DNA of 64,000 nucleotides from Aegilops tauschii subsp. strangulata (lineage: Eukaryota > Streptophyta > Magnoliopsida > Poales > Poaceae): the NCBI RefSeq assembly GCF_002575655.3, contig NC_053036.3, forward strand, positions 162,602,627 through 162,666,626, written 5' to 3'. A program made the position numbers and the translations under genes. Shown piece after piece: positions 45,830 through 59,172 of this stretch. The notes under the pieces are model-generated. The model did not search any database, was not told the origin of the DNA, and worked only from the letters and a program-made list of their open reading frames with translations. The stretch's first letter is position 1; each line of letters opens with the position of its first letter.

Positions 45830-46128
45830 GGCCCTGTTTAGTTAAAAAAGTCCTAGGACTTTTTTTAGTCCCAACTAAAAAGTCCCTAGTCCCTACATGC
45901 TTTATTCCAGGGACTAAACATGGACTAGAGGTTATTAAATGACATGCTACAAGACCATGTTACCCCTAGTAATGAACTAATAGAGATAAGATGCGATGCG
46001 GGGCATGGGCAACTGTTGGAAAAAGTTCCAAAAAGACTCTCCCTCAGGGTCTTCTTTCTTTAGTCCCAAATGCCCACTTTAGTCCCTAAAAGTCCCTCCT
46101 GCTTGGTTTAGATGGGACTAAAAGGGAC
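45830..46128. mobile_element. Harbinger-like MITE, left part (continues 59122-59172)
   Basis: Begins GGCCCTGTTTAGTT after TAA. Rich in AGTCCC/GGGACT inverted motifs (for example GTCCTAGGACTTTTTTTAG). E3 splits it at GGGAC (46124-46128). Confidence 0.7.
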
Positions 46129-46648
46129 TGTTGAGGATATAGACCTTAGAGTCACCCGCCAGGAGGGGCCGGGTTACTCTTCAGATGGTCATTGCCAGAA
46201 GCCCGGAGCCAAGTTTCAAGACGATGGGCCAGAGATGGGCTGAGACCCGGATATGGCTTAGGGCCTGTAGTTACAATCATTATTATAGTAGACTTGTAGT
46301 GTAAGGCAAGTATAGTTTAGAGTCCGAGTCGGACGTTCTTATGAGCCGGCCGGGACTCTAAGGGCTGCTGGGCGTCAGCCTCCCTATATAAAGGGACGAC
46401 CCGGCAGCGGTTCGAGGGCGACAACAATCTCATCGAGAGCCGGGCATAGCTATTTAGCTCCCTGGCGATCGTAACCCTAATCAATAACACCTCAAACTGG
46501 ACGTAGGCTTTTACCTTCAGCGTAAGGGGCCGAACCAGTATAAACCTTTGTGTTCCTTGTCCCGCATAACCCCTTCAAGCTTCCTAGTTGCGATGGCTCC
46601 ACGACTAAGTCCTAGCTCGAGGACATCTGCCGTGACAACTCCACGACA
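46129..46648 (+). repeat. E3 5' LTR
   Basis: TGTTGAGGATATAG...CCACGACA; TATATAAA at 46385-46392; gag ATG at 46593; primer-binding-like GTTGGCGCCCACCGTGGGG from 46649. Confidence 0.95.
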
Positions 46649-49600
46649 GTTGGCGCCCACCGTGGGGCTCGCGCACGGTGGATTTGAGTTCTTGAAGGGC
46701 AGCTTCGAAGGGCTCAAGGGATACGCTGTGGGCCGGATGACCAAGAGTCGTCGCGGCAAGCTCTACATCGACGATGCGGACTGGGGCCCCGATGCCGGCT
46801 CAATTGGGTACGGGTACCGGGTCCCCTTTGGCGGAATTCATGTCTTCATTGGCAAGATTGGTAAGCCGGGCCCCGAGCCGGATCTCTGCGCCGATCTCAT
46901 CGAAACGGCTCAGCGTGCACGACCCGCCCGGGCCCGGCCTGCCTTAAAGCATGCTTTTGTGGGGTGTATCCATGGAGGACTCTCCGATCGATCTGGATCC
47001 GGTGATGAGACGGACGCCGGCTCCGACGGCGAGTCGGCCACCGATGAATCAAACTCGCTGTACCAACTTCAAGATGGCGGGCTCATGGGTTGTTCCAACG
47101 GCGACAGTATTCCGGACCTCTTTGAGCCGCCAAATCAGGTTGGAGTTTTTATGGCTGGTGCGCAGCCTGTTCAGAGCCCCGCTGCTGGATCGGGAAACCC
47201 GGTGCCTTCTCCGGCTCAGGTGCTGATGGATCTCACGGACAAGATGACGGCCCTGTTAACCGCCACGGTTGACCCGGCGAATCAATCTCAGCATGATGCG
47301 GAGGTGGCACAGTTAAAATTGGATCTGATAAAAGCTAAAGAGGATCTGGCAGCAGAAGGAATCAGGCTGGCTGCGGAGCGGGCGGCTCTCGACGCCCGGA
47401 CTCAGCTGATTCAGGCGCAGTCCTTCCAACTCACGATGGATCAGAACGCGACCAACGAGGTCATGAGAAGGAGGCATCAGAAGGCCCAGTCTCGACTCCC
47501 GCCGGTTTACGATCCACGCAATCTCTTCAACACGCTGGGTGCAGGGTCTAGTAACCCGCCAGGGGTCAGTGCGCCCGGGTCTGGACCCCTTATTCAGCCA
47601 CGAGTGATGGGGCCTCCCCAGGTGCCCCCTGCCCCGCCTCAGTATGTGCCAATACCCCCGGGTCATTATGATAACCCGCTGGAGAACATGGTAGCTGCGG
47701 CAGCGCGACTGGCGGCTCTCCCTGTTGACGGCGACTCTCCGGCGGCCATCGAAACCCGCCGGGTCAGGGAACTCCTGCAGACGGCACTAGCGCAGCAAGA
47801 GGCATACTCCTACAGCCGCGACAGGATCCACTCGACCCCTCGTCCAGGCCAGAGCCCGAGTTACAGCCGGCACATGGTCTCAGCAACCGGTTCAAGTAAT
47901 GTCCGACGCCATGACCCGCCCCCTGGCCATGGCCCAGCTCATAATGGAGCCTTCTATGCAACAGACCAAGTGCGGCAAGAGGCAGAGCAGGCGCCTCAAT
48001 TGACGGCTTATCAGACCCCCCCCCCCGGCTTGTCCGACGACGTCCGTTGATGTGGGTATTTCTACCAGGACCGGGGGTGTCCCTTGTTTGGTACCAGCCA
48101 TCCGTAATGAACGTTTACCTAAGGACTTCAAGGGCCCTAGGAAGGTGCCTAACTATACAGCGGACTTACAGCCTGCAGCCTGGATTGAGAGTTATGAGAT
48201 GGCTATGGAATTGCTGGAGGTCAGTGAGGTGGCCATGGCCAAATATTTCACAATGATGTTAGATGGAACTGCCCGCACGTGGTTGAAAGGGTTACCGCCG
48301 AACTCCATTGGGTCTTGGGCTGAGCTGAAAGCCCGGTTCATTCAAAACTTCAAAGATACTTGTAGGCAATCCATGTCAATTGTGGATTTGACTAACTGTA
48401 AGCAGCAGGAGGGTGAGTCCACGACCCATTGGGTTCGCCGGATCAAGGAGATCATACATTCATCAGATAAGATGGATGCCGGCTCTGCAGTCTTAATGTT
48501 GGAACAGAACTGTCGCTTTGTGCCCCTTAAGATGAAGCTCGGGCGGCTCAAGCGCGACTGCACCGATATGGGTACCCTAATGGCGGCTCTTGTCAAGTAC
48601 GCCGATTCCGATGGTACCAAGGATCCCCCTTCAGACGATGAAAGGGCAGGGAAGGGAAAGAAGAATGGCAACGGCAAGGGTCCTCAGTTTAACCCGGGGA
48701 ACCAAGGAGGAGGCAAGCGTAAGGCCGATGGCAGCCTAGAGTTTGTAGCCAACGCCAACTCCCAAGGTAATAACCAGCGATGCAAGGGGAGGCCCCCTCC
48801 CCGAGGCGGCGGGTCAGGTCCAACGCTGGAGCAGCTGTTGAATTAACCTTGTCCAAGGCATGGCTCTAGAGAGAAGCCAGCGACTCACCTGTGGAAGGAT
48901 TACGCGATCATGAAGGCCTTTAAGAGCTACAATGGCCCGGGCGGTGGCTCAGGCGCCGGCGGCTTTCATGGCCCGGGCGGCGGCTCAAATTCCGGTCCTC
49001 AGAACGGTCAAGGGGGCTTTAATCAACAGTCTGGTCAGGGTCATCAACAGCAGCAGGGGGGTTATCAGACCAACCCAAAGCAGCTTAGCGGTGGACAGTA
49101 TCATGTGTTCACCACCAGTTTGTGCAAACGGGATCAGAAGCTTCACAAGAGAGCTATTCATGCTGTTGAGCCGGCGGTTCTACGCTACTTACGGTGGTCT
49201 GAGCAGCCTATAGTGTGGAGTAGGGAGGATCACCCTCCCCGGGTGGATAACCCGGGCCACTTGGCCTTAGTGGTAGCTCCTCAGGTGGGAGGTTATAAGT
49301 TCACAAAGGTACTCATGGATGGAGGTAGCAGCATCAACATCCTCTATTACGAGACTTTTCGCCGTATGGGGCTGGTTGATAAGAACCTCAGCTAGTCAAA
49401 CACTATCTTCCATGGTGTGGTACCTGGTAAGTCGGCTTATCCAGTCGGCAAGATCGAATTGGAAGTGGCTTTTGGTGATGAGAACAACTACAGGGTGGAG
49501 AAGTTGACCTTTGAGGTGGTCAAGATAAGAAGCCCGTACCATGCCATATTTGGACGGCCGGCTTACGCCAAGTTCATGGCACGGCCGTGTTATGTGTACT

Positions 49601-52600
49601 TACAGCTCAAGATGCCGGGTCACAACGGGACCAATACGGTGCACGGCAGCCAGAAGGTGGCTCTCGAGTGTGAGGAAGGTGATGCAGCTTACGCAGAGTC
49701 TGTTTGTGCAACAGAGGAGTTGAAGTTTTACAAAGACAATGTTGACCCAACAGACATGACCTCTCTAAAGAAGCCGACTACGGAGGCTGAGCCGGCGATG
49801 AAATTTAAGTCGGCTGATGAAACTAAGCTTGTTGACTTTGTTCTAGGAGATTCATCTCAGCAGTTTAGCATCAGTGCCAATGTGGATCCAAAATAGGAAA
49901 GCGCGCTCATCGAGATCATCCGTGAGAATAGGGACATCTTTGCGTGGAAGCCTTCTGACATGCCGGGTGTACCTAGAGAACTCGCTGAGCATACTCTCAA
50001 TGTTGATCCAAAATTTAAGCCGGTCAGACAGTTCCTTCGACGGTTTAATGAGGAGAGGCGGAAAGCCATTGGAGAAGAAGTGGCCCGGCTCTTGGCGGCC
50101 GGGTTTATTGTTGAAGTTTTTCACCCAGAATGGTTGGCTAACCCGGTGCTCGTACTCAAGAAGAACGGCACCTGGCGGATGTGTGTGGACTACACGGATT
50201 TGAACAAGGCGTGTCCGGCTGATCCTTTTGCTCTCCCCCGTATTGATCAAATCATTGATGCTACGGCAGGTTGTGCACTCTTAAGTTTCTTGGATGCTTA
50301 TTCCGGGTATCATCAGATTAAAATGGCAGTTAAGGACCAGGAGAAGACGGCGTTGATCACTCCCTTTGGAGCCTTCTGCTATGTGTCTATGCCCTTCGGA
50401 CTCAAGTGTGCACAGGCGACTTACCAGCGTTGTGTACAGAATTGTCTTCATAAACAGATCGGGCGCAATGTTCACGCTTACGTGGACGATATTGTGGTTA
50501 AATCCATCAAAGAGGAAACCCTGATAGATGACTTAAGGGAAACCTTCGATAATCTCCGGGTCTATAAGATGATGCTTAACCCGGCCAAGTGTGTTTTTGG
50601 TGTTCCTGCAGGCAAACTATTGGGTTTCTTGGTTTCTGACAGAGGCATTGAGGCTAACCCGGAGAAGATCAAGGCTATCACCTCCCTAGCTAAGCCGGCA
50701 TGTATAAATGACGTTCAGCGTTTGGCGGGTCGCATCGCTGCTTTAAGCCGGTTTATAAGCCGTTTGGGTGAGAAGGCTATGCCCCTATATCAGTTGATGA
50801 AGAAAACTGATAACTTTGTCTGGAATGATGTAGCGAATACCGCTTTTGAGGATTTGAAAAAGCAACTGGCAGAGCCCCCAGTCCTTGCTGCTCCGGTTCA
50901 TAAGGAGCCCTTCTACTATATGTGGCGGCAAACGCATGAGCCGTCAGCGTGGCTATTGTGGTGGAGCGCAAGGAGGCGGGTAAGGAGCATCCGGTTCAGC
51001 GGCCGGTTTATTATGTCAGCGAGGTGCTCATTGAGTCCAAGCAGCGGTACCCGCATTGGCAGAAGCTCATATATGGTGTGTTCATGGCGAGCCGGAAGCT
51101 CAAGCATTATTTTCAGGGTCATCCCATCACTGTGGTCAGTTCTGCCCCTCTTGGTGATATTATCCAGAACAGAGAGGCTACAGGGAGAATTGCTAAGTGG
51201 GCTATAGAACTTGGACCTCATGGCCTCAAATATGTGCCACGCACTGCTGTTAAATCTTAGGCTTTGGTGGATTTCATCAATGATTGGACGGAGTCTCAAG
51301 TGCCTGAGCAAAAGCCGGATAACACTTATTGGACTATCCACTTCGATGGATCCAGACAGTTGGAGGGCTCGGGGGCTGGTGTTGTATTGGCTTCCCCTAA
51401 AGGTGACAAGTTCCATTATGTGCTACGGTTGATGTTTCCTTGCACTAACAATGCGGCTGAATACGAGGCTTTGCTCCACGGTCTTCGGGTGGCTAAGGAG
51501 ATGAGCTTAAGCCGGGTAAGGTGCTTTGGTGACTCAGACTTGGTGGCTCAACAAGTATCAGGCACCTGGGATTCTAAGGATCCTCTCATGGCGGCTTATC
51601 GCCGCGAGGTTGATGCCATTGCTGGGCATTTCCAGGGATACCAAGTGGAGCACATTGATCGCAGGAAGAACGAGGCGGCTGATGCTTTAAGCCGGCTAGG
51701 CTCTCAGCGAAAGCCGGTGCCGCCTAACACTTTCCTGGATGTCCTGTATAACCCTTCGGTTAAGTTGCCTACAGAAGAGGACTTGGCTATCCCTGACCCG
51801 GAGGCACGACTGGTGGCGGCTCTTCATGTCACGCCAGACTGGACAATGCCATATCTGGCTTATATAACCCGGGGAGAGTTGCCTGAGGATGAAACTTTGG
51901 CCAGGCAAATCACCCGGCGGGCCAAGTCAATGATCGTCATCGATGGCGAGTTACATCATCGCAGTGTTTCGGGGGTATTTCAACGTTGTATCTCCCCTGA
52001 GGAGGGCCAAGAGATCTTGCGGGAGATCCATGAAGGGGATTGTGGTCATCATGCCGGCTCAAAATCTCTTGTAGCCAAGGCTTTCCGTCATGGTTTTTAT
52101 TGGCTGACGGCTCACGCTGATGCAGAGGACTTGGTCAGTAAATGTGATGGTTGCCAAAGGTTCTCACGATGGGCTCATGTGCCGGCTCAGGAGTTGAGGA
52201 TGATCCCAATCACTTGGCCCTTTGCGGTCTGGGGACTTGATATGGTTGGGCCTTTTAAACGGTCCAAGGATAAGAAGACCCACCTCTTGGTGGCAGTTGA
52301 CAAATTCACGAAGTGGGTGGAGGCTGAGCCAGTTAGCAAGTGCGACGCAGCCACGGCGGTTCAATTTATGAAAAAGGTGATTTTCCGCTTCGGCTTTCCG
52401 CACAGCATCATAACTGACAATGGCACCAATCTGTCCAAGGGCGCTATGGAAGAGTTTTGTCAACGAGAGCAAATCCGACTTGATGTTTCCTCAGTGGCTC
52501 ATCCCCAATCCAATGGTCAAGCTGAGAGAGCTAACCAGGAGATTCTGAAGGGTATCAAGCCCCGGCTTTTGGTCCCTTTGCAACGGACGCCGGGTTGTTG

Positions 52601-53099
52601 GGTGGAGGTGTTGCCCTCCGTCTTATGGAGCATCAACACTACTCCTAACAGGTCTGCAGGCTTCACGCCTTTCTTCATGGTTTATGGAGCAGAAGCAGTC
52701 CTCCCCAGCGACATCCGTCACGATTCACCTCGTGTGGCGGCTTATGTTGAGACGGATAATGAACAGGCGCGCCAAGATGCTCTGGACTTGTTGGACGAAC
52801 AGCGTGATGTGGCAGCAGCCCGTTCAGCGATTTACCAACAAGACCTGCGCCGTTATCATAGCCGCCGGGTCAAATCCCGGGTCTTCCAGGAAGGCGACCT
52901 TGTGCTCCGACTCATCCAGGATCAAACAGATGCACACAAGTTATCCCCACCTTGGGAAGGGCCCTTTGTGGTCAGTAAGAACTTGCACAACGGGTCATAT
53001 TACCTCATTGATATTCGGGAACATAAAGATTCGCGTAAATCTGAGGAGGAGACCCGTCGGCCGTGGAATATAGCTCAGCTTCGGCCTTACTACACTTGA
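46593..53099 (+). pseudogene. E3 gag-pol polyprotein, broken
   Basis: Gag runs open for 486 codons from the LTR ATG to an 11-C tract at 48016-48026 (7 C in E2), where the frame shifts. Further breaks: nonsense at 48844-48846 (LLN/PCPRHG), TAG at 49393-49395 (NLS/SNTIF), the shared TAG at 49894-49896, a 1-base change near 50913 in RNase H, and TAG at 51258-51260. The second RNase H plus integrase is fully open from 51264 to the natural end at 53099 (611 codons, with HHCC and DDE signatures), the longest intact pol segment in the window. Confidence 0.92.
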
Positions 53100-54173
53100 G
53101 CTACCGGCTCTCGTGGTGTACATATTTATCTCAGACATGTATATATTATGATAAGCAATAAAGCAGGACCTCTGTCCTCTTTTCTCCTCCAATTATGCGT
53201 GTGTTATTTTTTACATGCTGATTTAAAGGAGGATCCGGCTTATGATCGTATTCGAGTCTAGCCGTAAGCAGTAAGGTCACTTGGGGGCTTCCTGTTCAAA
53301 CATGGGTCGTATTCGAACCAAAGAGAACATAGCTGTCGATACCCACTTGATTGGCAACGTGCCGAGCTCATTGGGAAGTTAACTTTGGTCATATTTGAAT
53401 CACAGTTTAACCCCTCTGAGAACCGACGTGGATCGTATTCGAATCAGCGTCGTTAAACAATTTTAAGAATCACTTGGGGGCTTCCTGTTCAAACATGGGT
53501 CGTATTCGAACCAAAGAGAACATAGCTGTCGGTACCCTATTGATTGGCATCGCCACACCCACTGGGGGCTATATGATCGTATCCGAATCTTGGCTTAACC
53601 CCTTTTGGGCCGGGTCTCTGGTCGTATTCGAACTGGAAGCCCCTAAGTTCTGATTTATCACAAGTTTACTCTGATTATGACAAAGTGTGCATGGCCGGAT
53701 CTCACTTGCCGGTTTAATTTTGGTTTATCTTGTTAGTTGAACATCATGGATGTCATCAAGGCAAGTAAATTAGAGTTAAGATACCAACCGTGCTACCCGG
53801 GTTATTTAATCCGGAAGTATGCTTACAGGCCGTTAAGTGCGTTATCACGGCTATGTTCAGAGTATAACTAAGGACCGGTCTTTTTTGATTCATATTCCGG
53901 GTTATCCATCTTAAACACCTGATTCTCAGGGTGGTAAGCCGCCTTGGGACTTGTGATTTGCCTTTCTATGCAGATACTTAGAGGCACCTTTTAAGGTTGA
54001 GAAGGACAAAGGGATAATTATGACCCGGAGGAACACCAAAAGGATAACTTCAAGGGATTTCAGCATTCATTACGTGCACGATGGCACGGCAGAGATAAAT
54101 TGTTGCACCTATTCTATTACAAAATTCATCAAGTCTCAAGGATGGAGCGTTGTTCGGTGAACCGCCAGCCGCT
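53100..54173. repeat. E3 spacer between convergent genes
   Basis: Paired ~70 bp units near 53279-53340 and 53471-53530, and repeated TCGTATTCGAA motifs, as in E1 and E2. No gene. Confidence 0.7.
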
Positions 54174-57100
54174 TTATGATGCCTGCTGAGTTGAAGTCCC
54201 CGGCTCGTTCCTGTCTTCTACTCCGGCTGATCCCAAGACCTCGAAGGTTGACGACTTCCAGTTGATGCCGCTGAGAGCTTCGAACTGGGCTTCTTCGTCA
54301 ATTAACCCGGCCGGGTCAATCTCTCGGGCGAAGGTGTGCTGACGAGCCGGAGGAATCAGATTGAGAGATTCATAGCGAGGGGTTGGAATCCTCTGATTCT
54401 CCGCATTGTACCCCGGCTGATACTTGGTTAAGTCGGTGTCATTCCCGATGATGGTGGCCACCGGGCGTACAACCTTCACACACGCCGTGAAATCCCTCTG
54501 GTCGAAGGCTGAGCCGTCTTCCTTCAGGCTTGGGTAACCCAGGGCGATGTCTGCCGGGTCTAGCTCCGGCAGGAATGCTATGGCCCGGCTCAGCGCGGCG
54601 ATTGCTCCGGCTCTCGCGGATGCTCGTCGTAGCTCCTGGATCCGCTGCGGCAGAACTGCGAGCCGGCGCAGGACTTCGGCCAGATGAGTTGGCACCTCGT
54701 TGGATAGGGCCACCATAGCTAAGGCACGCTGTGACCCGGTGTAGAGCTGTTCCACCAGGGTGTACACGGCCTTTAACTTGGTGACCACGCTCTGGTTAAG
54801 GTTGGCGCTTCTGGGACCTGTTTAACAACATCAGATAAACCGGTGACAAGGATGAATCAGGAGATGTAAACATGGATGAAAGCCGGTGAGGCGACTTACC
54901 GAAGATGGCGGCTACCATTTGGGAAACCTGCCGCTTTAGGCCGGAGAGCTCGGCGGTTTTCTCAGAGAGCGCCTTCTCCGCCTGTTCCGCCCGGGTCACC
55001 AGTGCGGCCTTCTCCTCAGCCCAGGCCTTCCGCTCAGCATCAAATTCGGTCTTCAGCTTCTCTTGAGCGGCGATGCTGGAGACAAACTTGGCGTTTGCCT
55101 TCCGGGTCTCCATCTCCTGTGTCTTCAGCCGGCTCTTGAGATCCGCAAGGTCCGACTCTAATTTCTTGCCAACAGCCTGCATGTATTTCCGGGTTATTAA
55201 CAGTCATTATATAAGTCCCAAGCGCTTTCCAAGCAAAGACACTTGGCACTTGGGGGCTAATGCATATTGAACGTATCTATCTATGTACTGCCGGCTCAGT
55301 TGAGTAAGCCGGGACTTAAGTCTACAACATATTCAAGTATAAGTCGTCGACTTGGGGGCTAGCATGACAAGGGTCACTATGCAGTAAGTAAGAAGACAGC
55401 AGAAGGATACCTCAGATTTTTGTTGGATCTGGTTGACCATGGCGATCTCGGCGTCCCGGCTCTTGCGAACTTGGCTGATGTAGCCAGAGACGAGCTCTCC
55501 AATGCTCAAGTCGATGTAGCTGGAGAGGTCCAGATTCACCCGGTGGGGCTGCAGCAACTCCCCCTTCGCGGAGCATTTGGCTAGCACGGTTGGTCTCCCC
55601 GGCTCAACATACTCCGTCCGGGTCGTCAGCTGGTGGGGCTGAGCCGGAGGCCTCCGGGTTAACCAACGCTTCGGTCGTTGTCTTGGTAGTCGGGGCAGGG
55701 GCTTCAGGCGCCGTGTCCATGGGAATGGTGGCCTCGGGGGCGGAGGCAGCTGGCGGCTCTTGAGCCGTCGCCTCCGGCTCAGGCAAGTCTGGCACTCCGG
55801 CTGACCTGGTCTTCTTTCCTCTTTTGGTGAGCTTTGCCTGGGCACTGAAAAGGCAGAAGTGTTAGGCATACAAAGAGTAAGTACAGACAGATAATGTAAG
55901 GAGATTGTTATTACCCGGGTGCAGTCTTGAAGGCCGGTAGACTTGACTACATGGAGTCACCCGAAGAGGGGGAGGTCTCCTGATAATTGGAGTCAGAAGA
56001 GTTGAGTGGCTGACGGATAACACCCGCCAACGGATGAAAGGGGTACAGGTGAGAAAAAACCTCAGTGCGACGCTTCCTGGTTGCGTCGGGTAACCCGGCG
56101 GAGAGGTCGGTGTCTTTGCGGGCCCGGGTGTGACGCCGACTTTCGTGAACCTGCTGCTTCAAAAGAAATTGAGGGTCTTGATGAGCTAATGGATGTGGAA
56201 AGCTTACTTTCCGGGTTACTCTTCGGACTTTCAGCTGTGGCAAAGGCTCCGAGTCGGAGGAAAGTGACATTACCTCTTCAACCACCGGGTTACTGGCGCC
56301 GGTGTCATCCTGTCAATGAGCAAATGTTGATAAGGCGGATAGCAACAAACAACAAATATGGCAAGATTTTAAGGGTTTAAGGATTACCTCTGACTCGGAG
56401 CTGTCGCTTAATTGCAGTAGCTCCGAAGCAGTGGGTCTGCTTCCCTTTTTGCGAGGGGCGGCTTTCTTGGCGGCTTTCTTTGCTTTCCGGGCTTTCTTGG
56501 CCGCCTCATGGTCATATTTGACCCGCCAGAATTTATCATCAGCCTGAGAGATACAATGATTGATTCTTAAAACGGTTTAGTTGAAGGTTATATGCAGACG
56601 AAGATAAAGGTTAAAGTCAGCGGCTTACCGCTGGGGCTGGATTGGTCTTGCAGAAGGGGGCTAGTCCAGTTCTTCCGCAGTCTGCCAAGCTCTCGTTTAG
56701 AAGAGCCTTGGTCTCTTCCTCTGCAACGTCTTCTGGAAGATCATTGCGACTGTGCCTCTGCGGGTCATCCTTTCGCCCGGTGTACTCACACATTAAGCCG
56801 GCGCGGCGGCTCAATGGGATCACCCGCCATGAGATCCAGACCTGGACCAGGTCAATTCCGTTCAGACCGTTGCCTAGCAGGGCCTTGATCTTATTGATCA
56901 TTGGAAGCAGAGGCTGGCGTTCCGCGGTAGTCAGTTTGTCGGATAGCGGATGAGTCGGCTCTAGGCGCGTTGGGCGAAAGCCGGGCAGCGGGTTCTCATC
57001 AGCCGGGGACGTATCTTGGCAGTAGAACCAAGTCATATTCCAGTCCTTAGGGTGGCTCGGCGGCTCTGCGTAAGGGAACAGACAGTCCCTATGCCGCTGG

Positions 57101-57522
57101 ATGGAGATGCCGCCTAATTCCAGACTTGGCCCGTTGGCACACTCATTTTGGCGGTTTAAATAAAATAGCTCTCTGAAGAGCAGCAGACTCGGCTCTTCTC
57201 CAAGATACACTTCACAAAAGACTTGGAAGTTGCAGATGTTGGATACGCAGTTGGGTCCTATATCCTGAGGCCGAAGGTCAAAGAAGTTGAGCACGTCCCG
57301 GAAGAATTTTGAGCTGGGCGGTGCAAAGCCCCGGCTCATATGGTCCGCAAAGATCACTACCTCCCCGTCCCTCGGCTGTGGTCTTTCTTCTGACGGATCA
57401 GGGGCACGGTAGGACATCACTTCCTTCTTGGGCAGATATCCGGACTTAACGAAGTTGGCCAGGGTCTCGTCAGTGACGTTGGATCTCATCCAGTTGCAAG
57501 TGATGGGAGCCTTGGGAGGCAT
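54174..57522 (-). pseudogene. E3 antisense accessory gene, deletion frameshift
   Basis: First exon open (57522 downward, MPPKAPITCNWMRSNVTDE), later exons recognisable through 54174. In exon 4 (near 55625) 17 bases present in E1 are missing between two CCCGGACG copies, which fits slippage or repair across a short direct repeat. The frame then ends DDPDGVC. The last exons (coiled-coil and C-terminal region) are open. Confidence 0.75.
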
Positions 57523-58601
57523 GGTGAAGGTTGGTGGTCTATGATAAAGAGAAAAGTGTCCGGGTTAATTGTAAGCCGGAGATTATCATTCAAACTAAGA
57601 TGGCGGCTTATGAAGGGGACTAATGATATATATTCAGATACGGTGGGTTATTTAAGCCGCAGGGGGATTCAAAGTAATTTGGTTATCTACGGTTTTACCA
57701 GAGTTAAGCTGGAGGATTCTACAGAGCATAGTTCTCTTTAAACCGGAAAAGTTCTATGGCGCATGTTTTCTTTAAACCGGAGATATAAGCCGCCAAGATT
57801 CAAGGGTTGTAGTTTTTACTAAGTGTGGTAAAACAGGTTTCACATATTGCAGTAACTTTTTTGGATCAAAATGGTCGGGTGAAATGAAAATTTTCTAGAC
57901 CTAAAAAACAGAGGCAGGAGAAGTTCTTGAGGTTGAACACGGTTCTTATGCAGTAAAAGGAGGGCTTCTTGCAGGTGAAATGGATCTCAAACATCTACCG
58001 CAGTGGTTCTACGCAGAGTTAAGATCAAGAGAAGGGTGGTAAAAAACAAAACTACCGCAGGCCGCAACGAACTATGAAGAACTGGAGGAACCCTACTGTA
58101 GATCTACTCTACGGGGTGGTGATAACTTACCGGAGCTGAAGAGGTGCGGGAGTCGCCGCCGTTTGTCTGGTCCGGGTCAGGGTGATGCAGCGGCCAAGGT
58201 TGACGAAGGTCGGAGGCGAGACGACGGCGGCGGAGCACGAGCTCGGGCAGAGGAGCGACGGCGCGAGGAGGAAGAAAGGGAGCGTGAGAAGAGCACGTTG
58301 GGCCGGACTATTTATAAGGCGAAGTCATAAGTGGGCGCGAGATTCAAGGAGACCACGGCGTGGTTATCTCCCCCTCACGACGCCTCGATTTTCGGAAAGA
58401 CAGTAAAAGCAAAGATCCGTTGCGGATCTGGCGGAGTAAAAAACGGACTTAATGGAGGATGACGTCACGGCGGATTATCCGGAGTCCAGAGGATGACGTC
58501 ACTCCGGGTTATGGCCTTCACATGAATGGTAAGCCGGAGATTTTCTCTGTCAGTAGAATTGAAGATTGACACGAGCCGGCTCAAGTCAATCTGGGGCCTA
58601 A

Positions 58602-59121
58602 TGTTGAGGATATAGACCTTAGAGTCACCCGCCAGGAGGGGCCGGGTTACTCTTCGGATGGTCATTGCCAGAAGCCCGGAGCCAAGTTTCAAGACGATGG
58701 GCCAGAGATGGGCTGAGACCCGGATATGGCTTAGGGCCTGTAGTTACAATCATTATTATAGTAGACTTGTAGTGTAAGGCAAGTATAGTTTAGAGTCCGA
58801 GCAGGACGTTCTTATGAGCCGGCCGGGACTCTAAGGGCTGCTGGGCGTCAGCCTCCCTATATAAAGGGACGACCCGGCAGCGGTTCGAGGGCGACAACAA
58901 TCTCATCGAGAGCCGGGCATAGCTATTTAGCTCCCTGGCGATCGTAACCCTAATCAATAACACCTCAAACTGGACGTAGGCTTTTACCTTCACCGTAAGG
59001 GACCGAACCAGTATAAACCTTTGTGTTCCTTGTCCCGCATAACCCCTTCAAGCTTCCTAGTTGCGATGGCTCCACGACTAAGTCCTAGCTCGAGGACATC
59101 TGCCGTGACAACTCCACGACA
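58602..59121 (+). repeat. E3 3' LTR
   Basis: Preceded by CAATCTGGGGCCTAA; five substitutions against the 5' LTR, including GAGTCGG versus GAGCAGG. Confidence 0.95.
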
Positions 59122-59172
59122 GGGACCTTTTGTAGTCCCTACACCAAAAATTCCCTGTAAACAAACACCCTC
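59122..59172. mobile_element. Harbinger-like MITE, right part
   Basis: Resumes with the duplicated GGGAC and ends TAAACAAACACCCTC before TAA (59173-59175). With the left part it gives a ~355 bp MITE flanked by TAA, typical of PIF/Harbinger. The TIRs are imperfect. Confidence 0.65.

Larger units (their letters stand above)
46129..59121 (+). mobile_element. E3: Tat-like Ty3/Gypsy retrotransposon, 12,993 bp, plus strand
   Basis: LTRs 46129-46648 and 58602-59121 (520 bp each) differ at five sites. Perfect target duplication GGGAC (46124-46128, 59122-59126). Same gene order as E1 and E2, but its LTRs form a separate subfamily (CTCTTCAGATGGTCATTGCC where E1 and E2 have CTCGTATGGTCGTTGCC). Inserted in a MITE. 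Confidence 0.95.
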
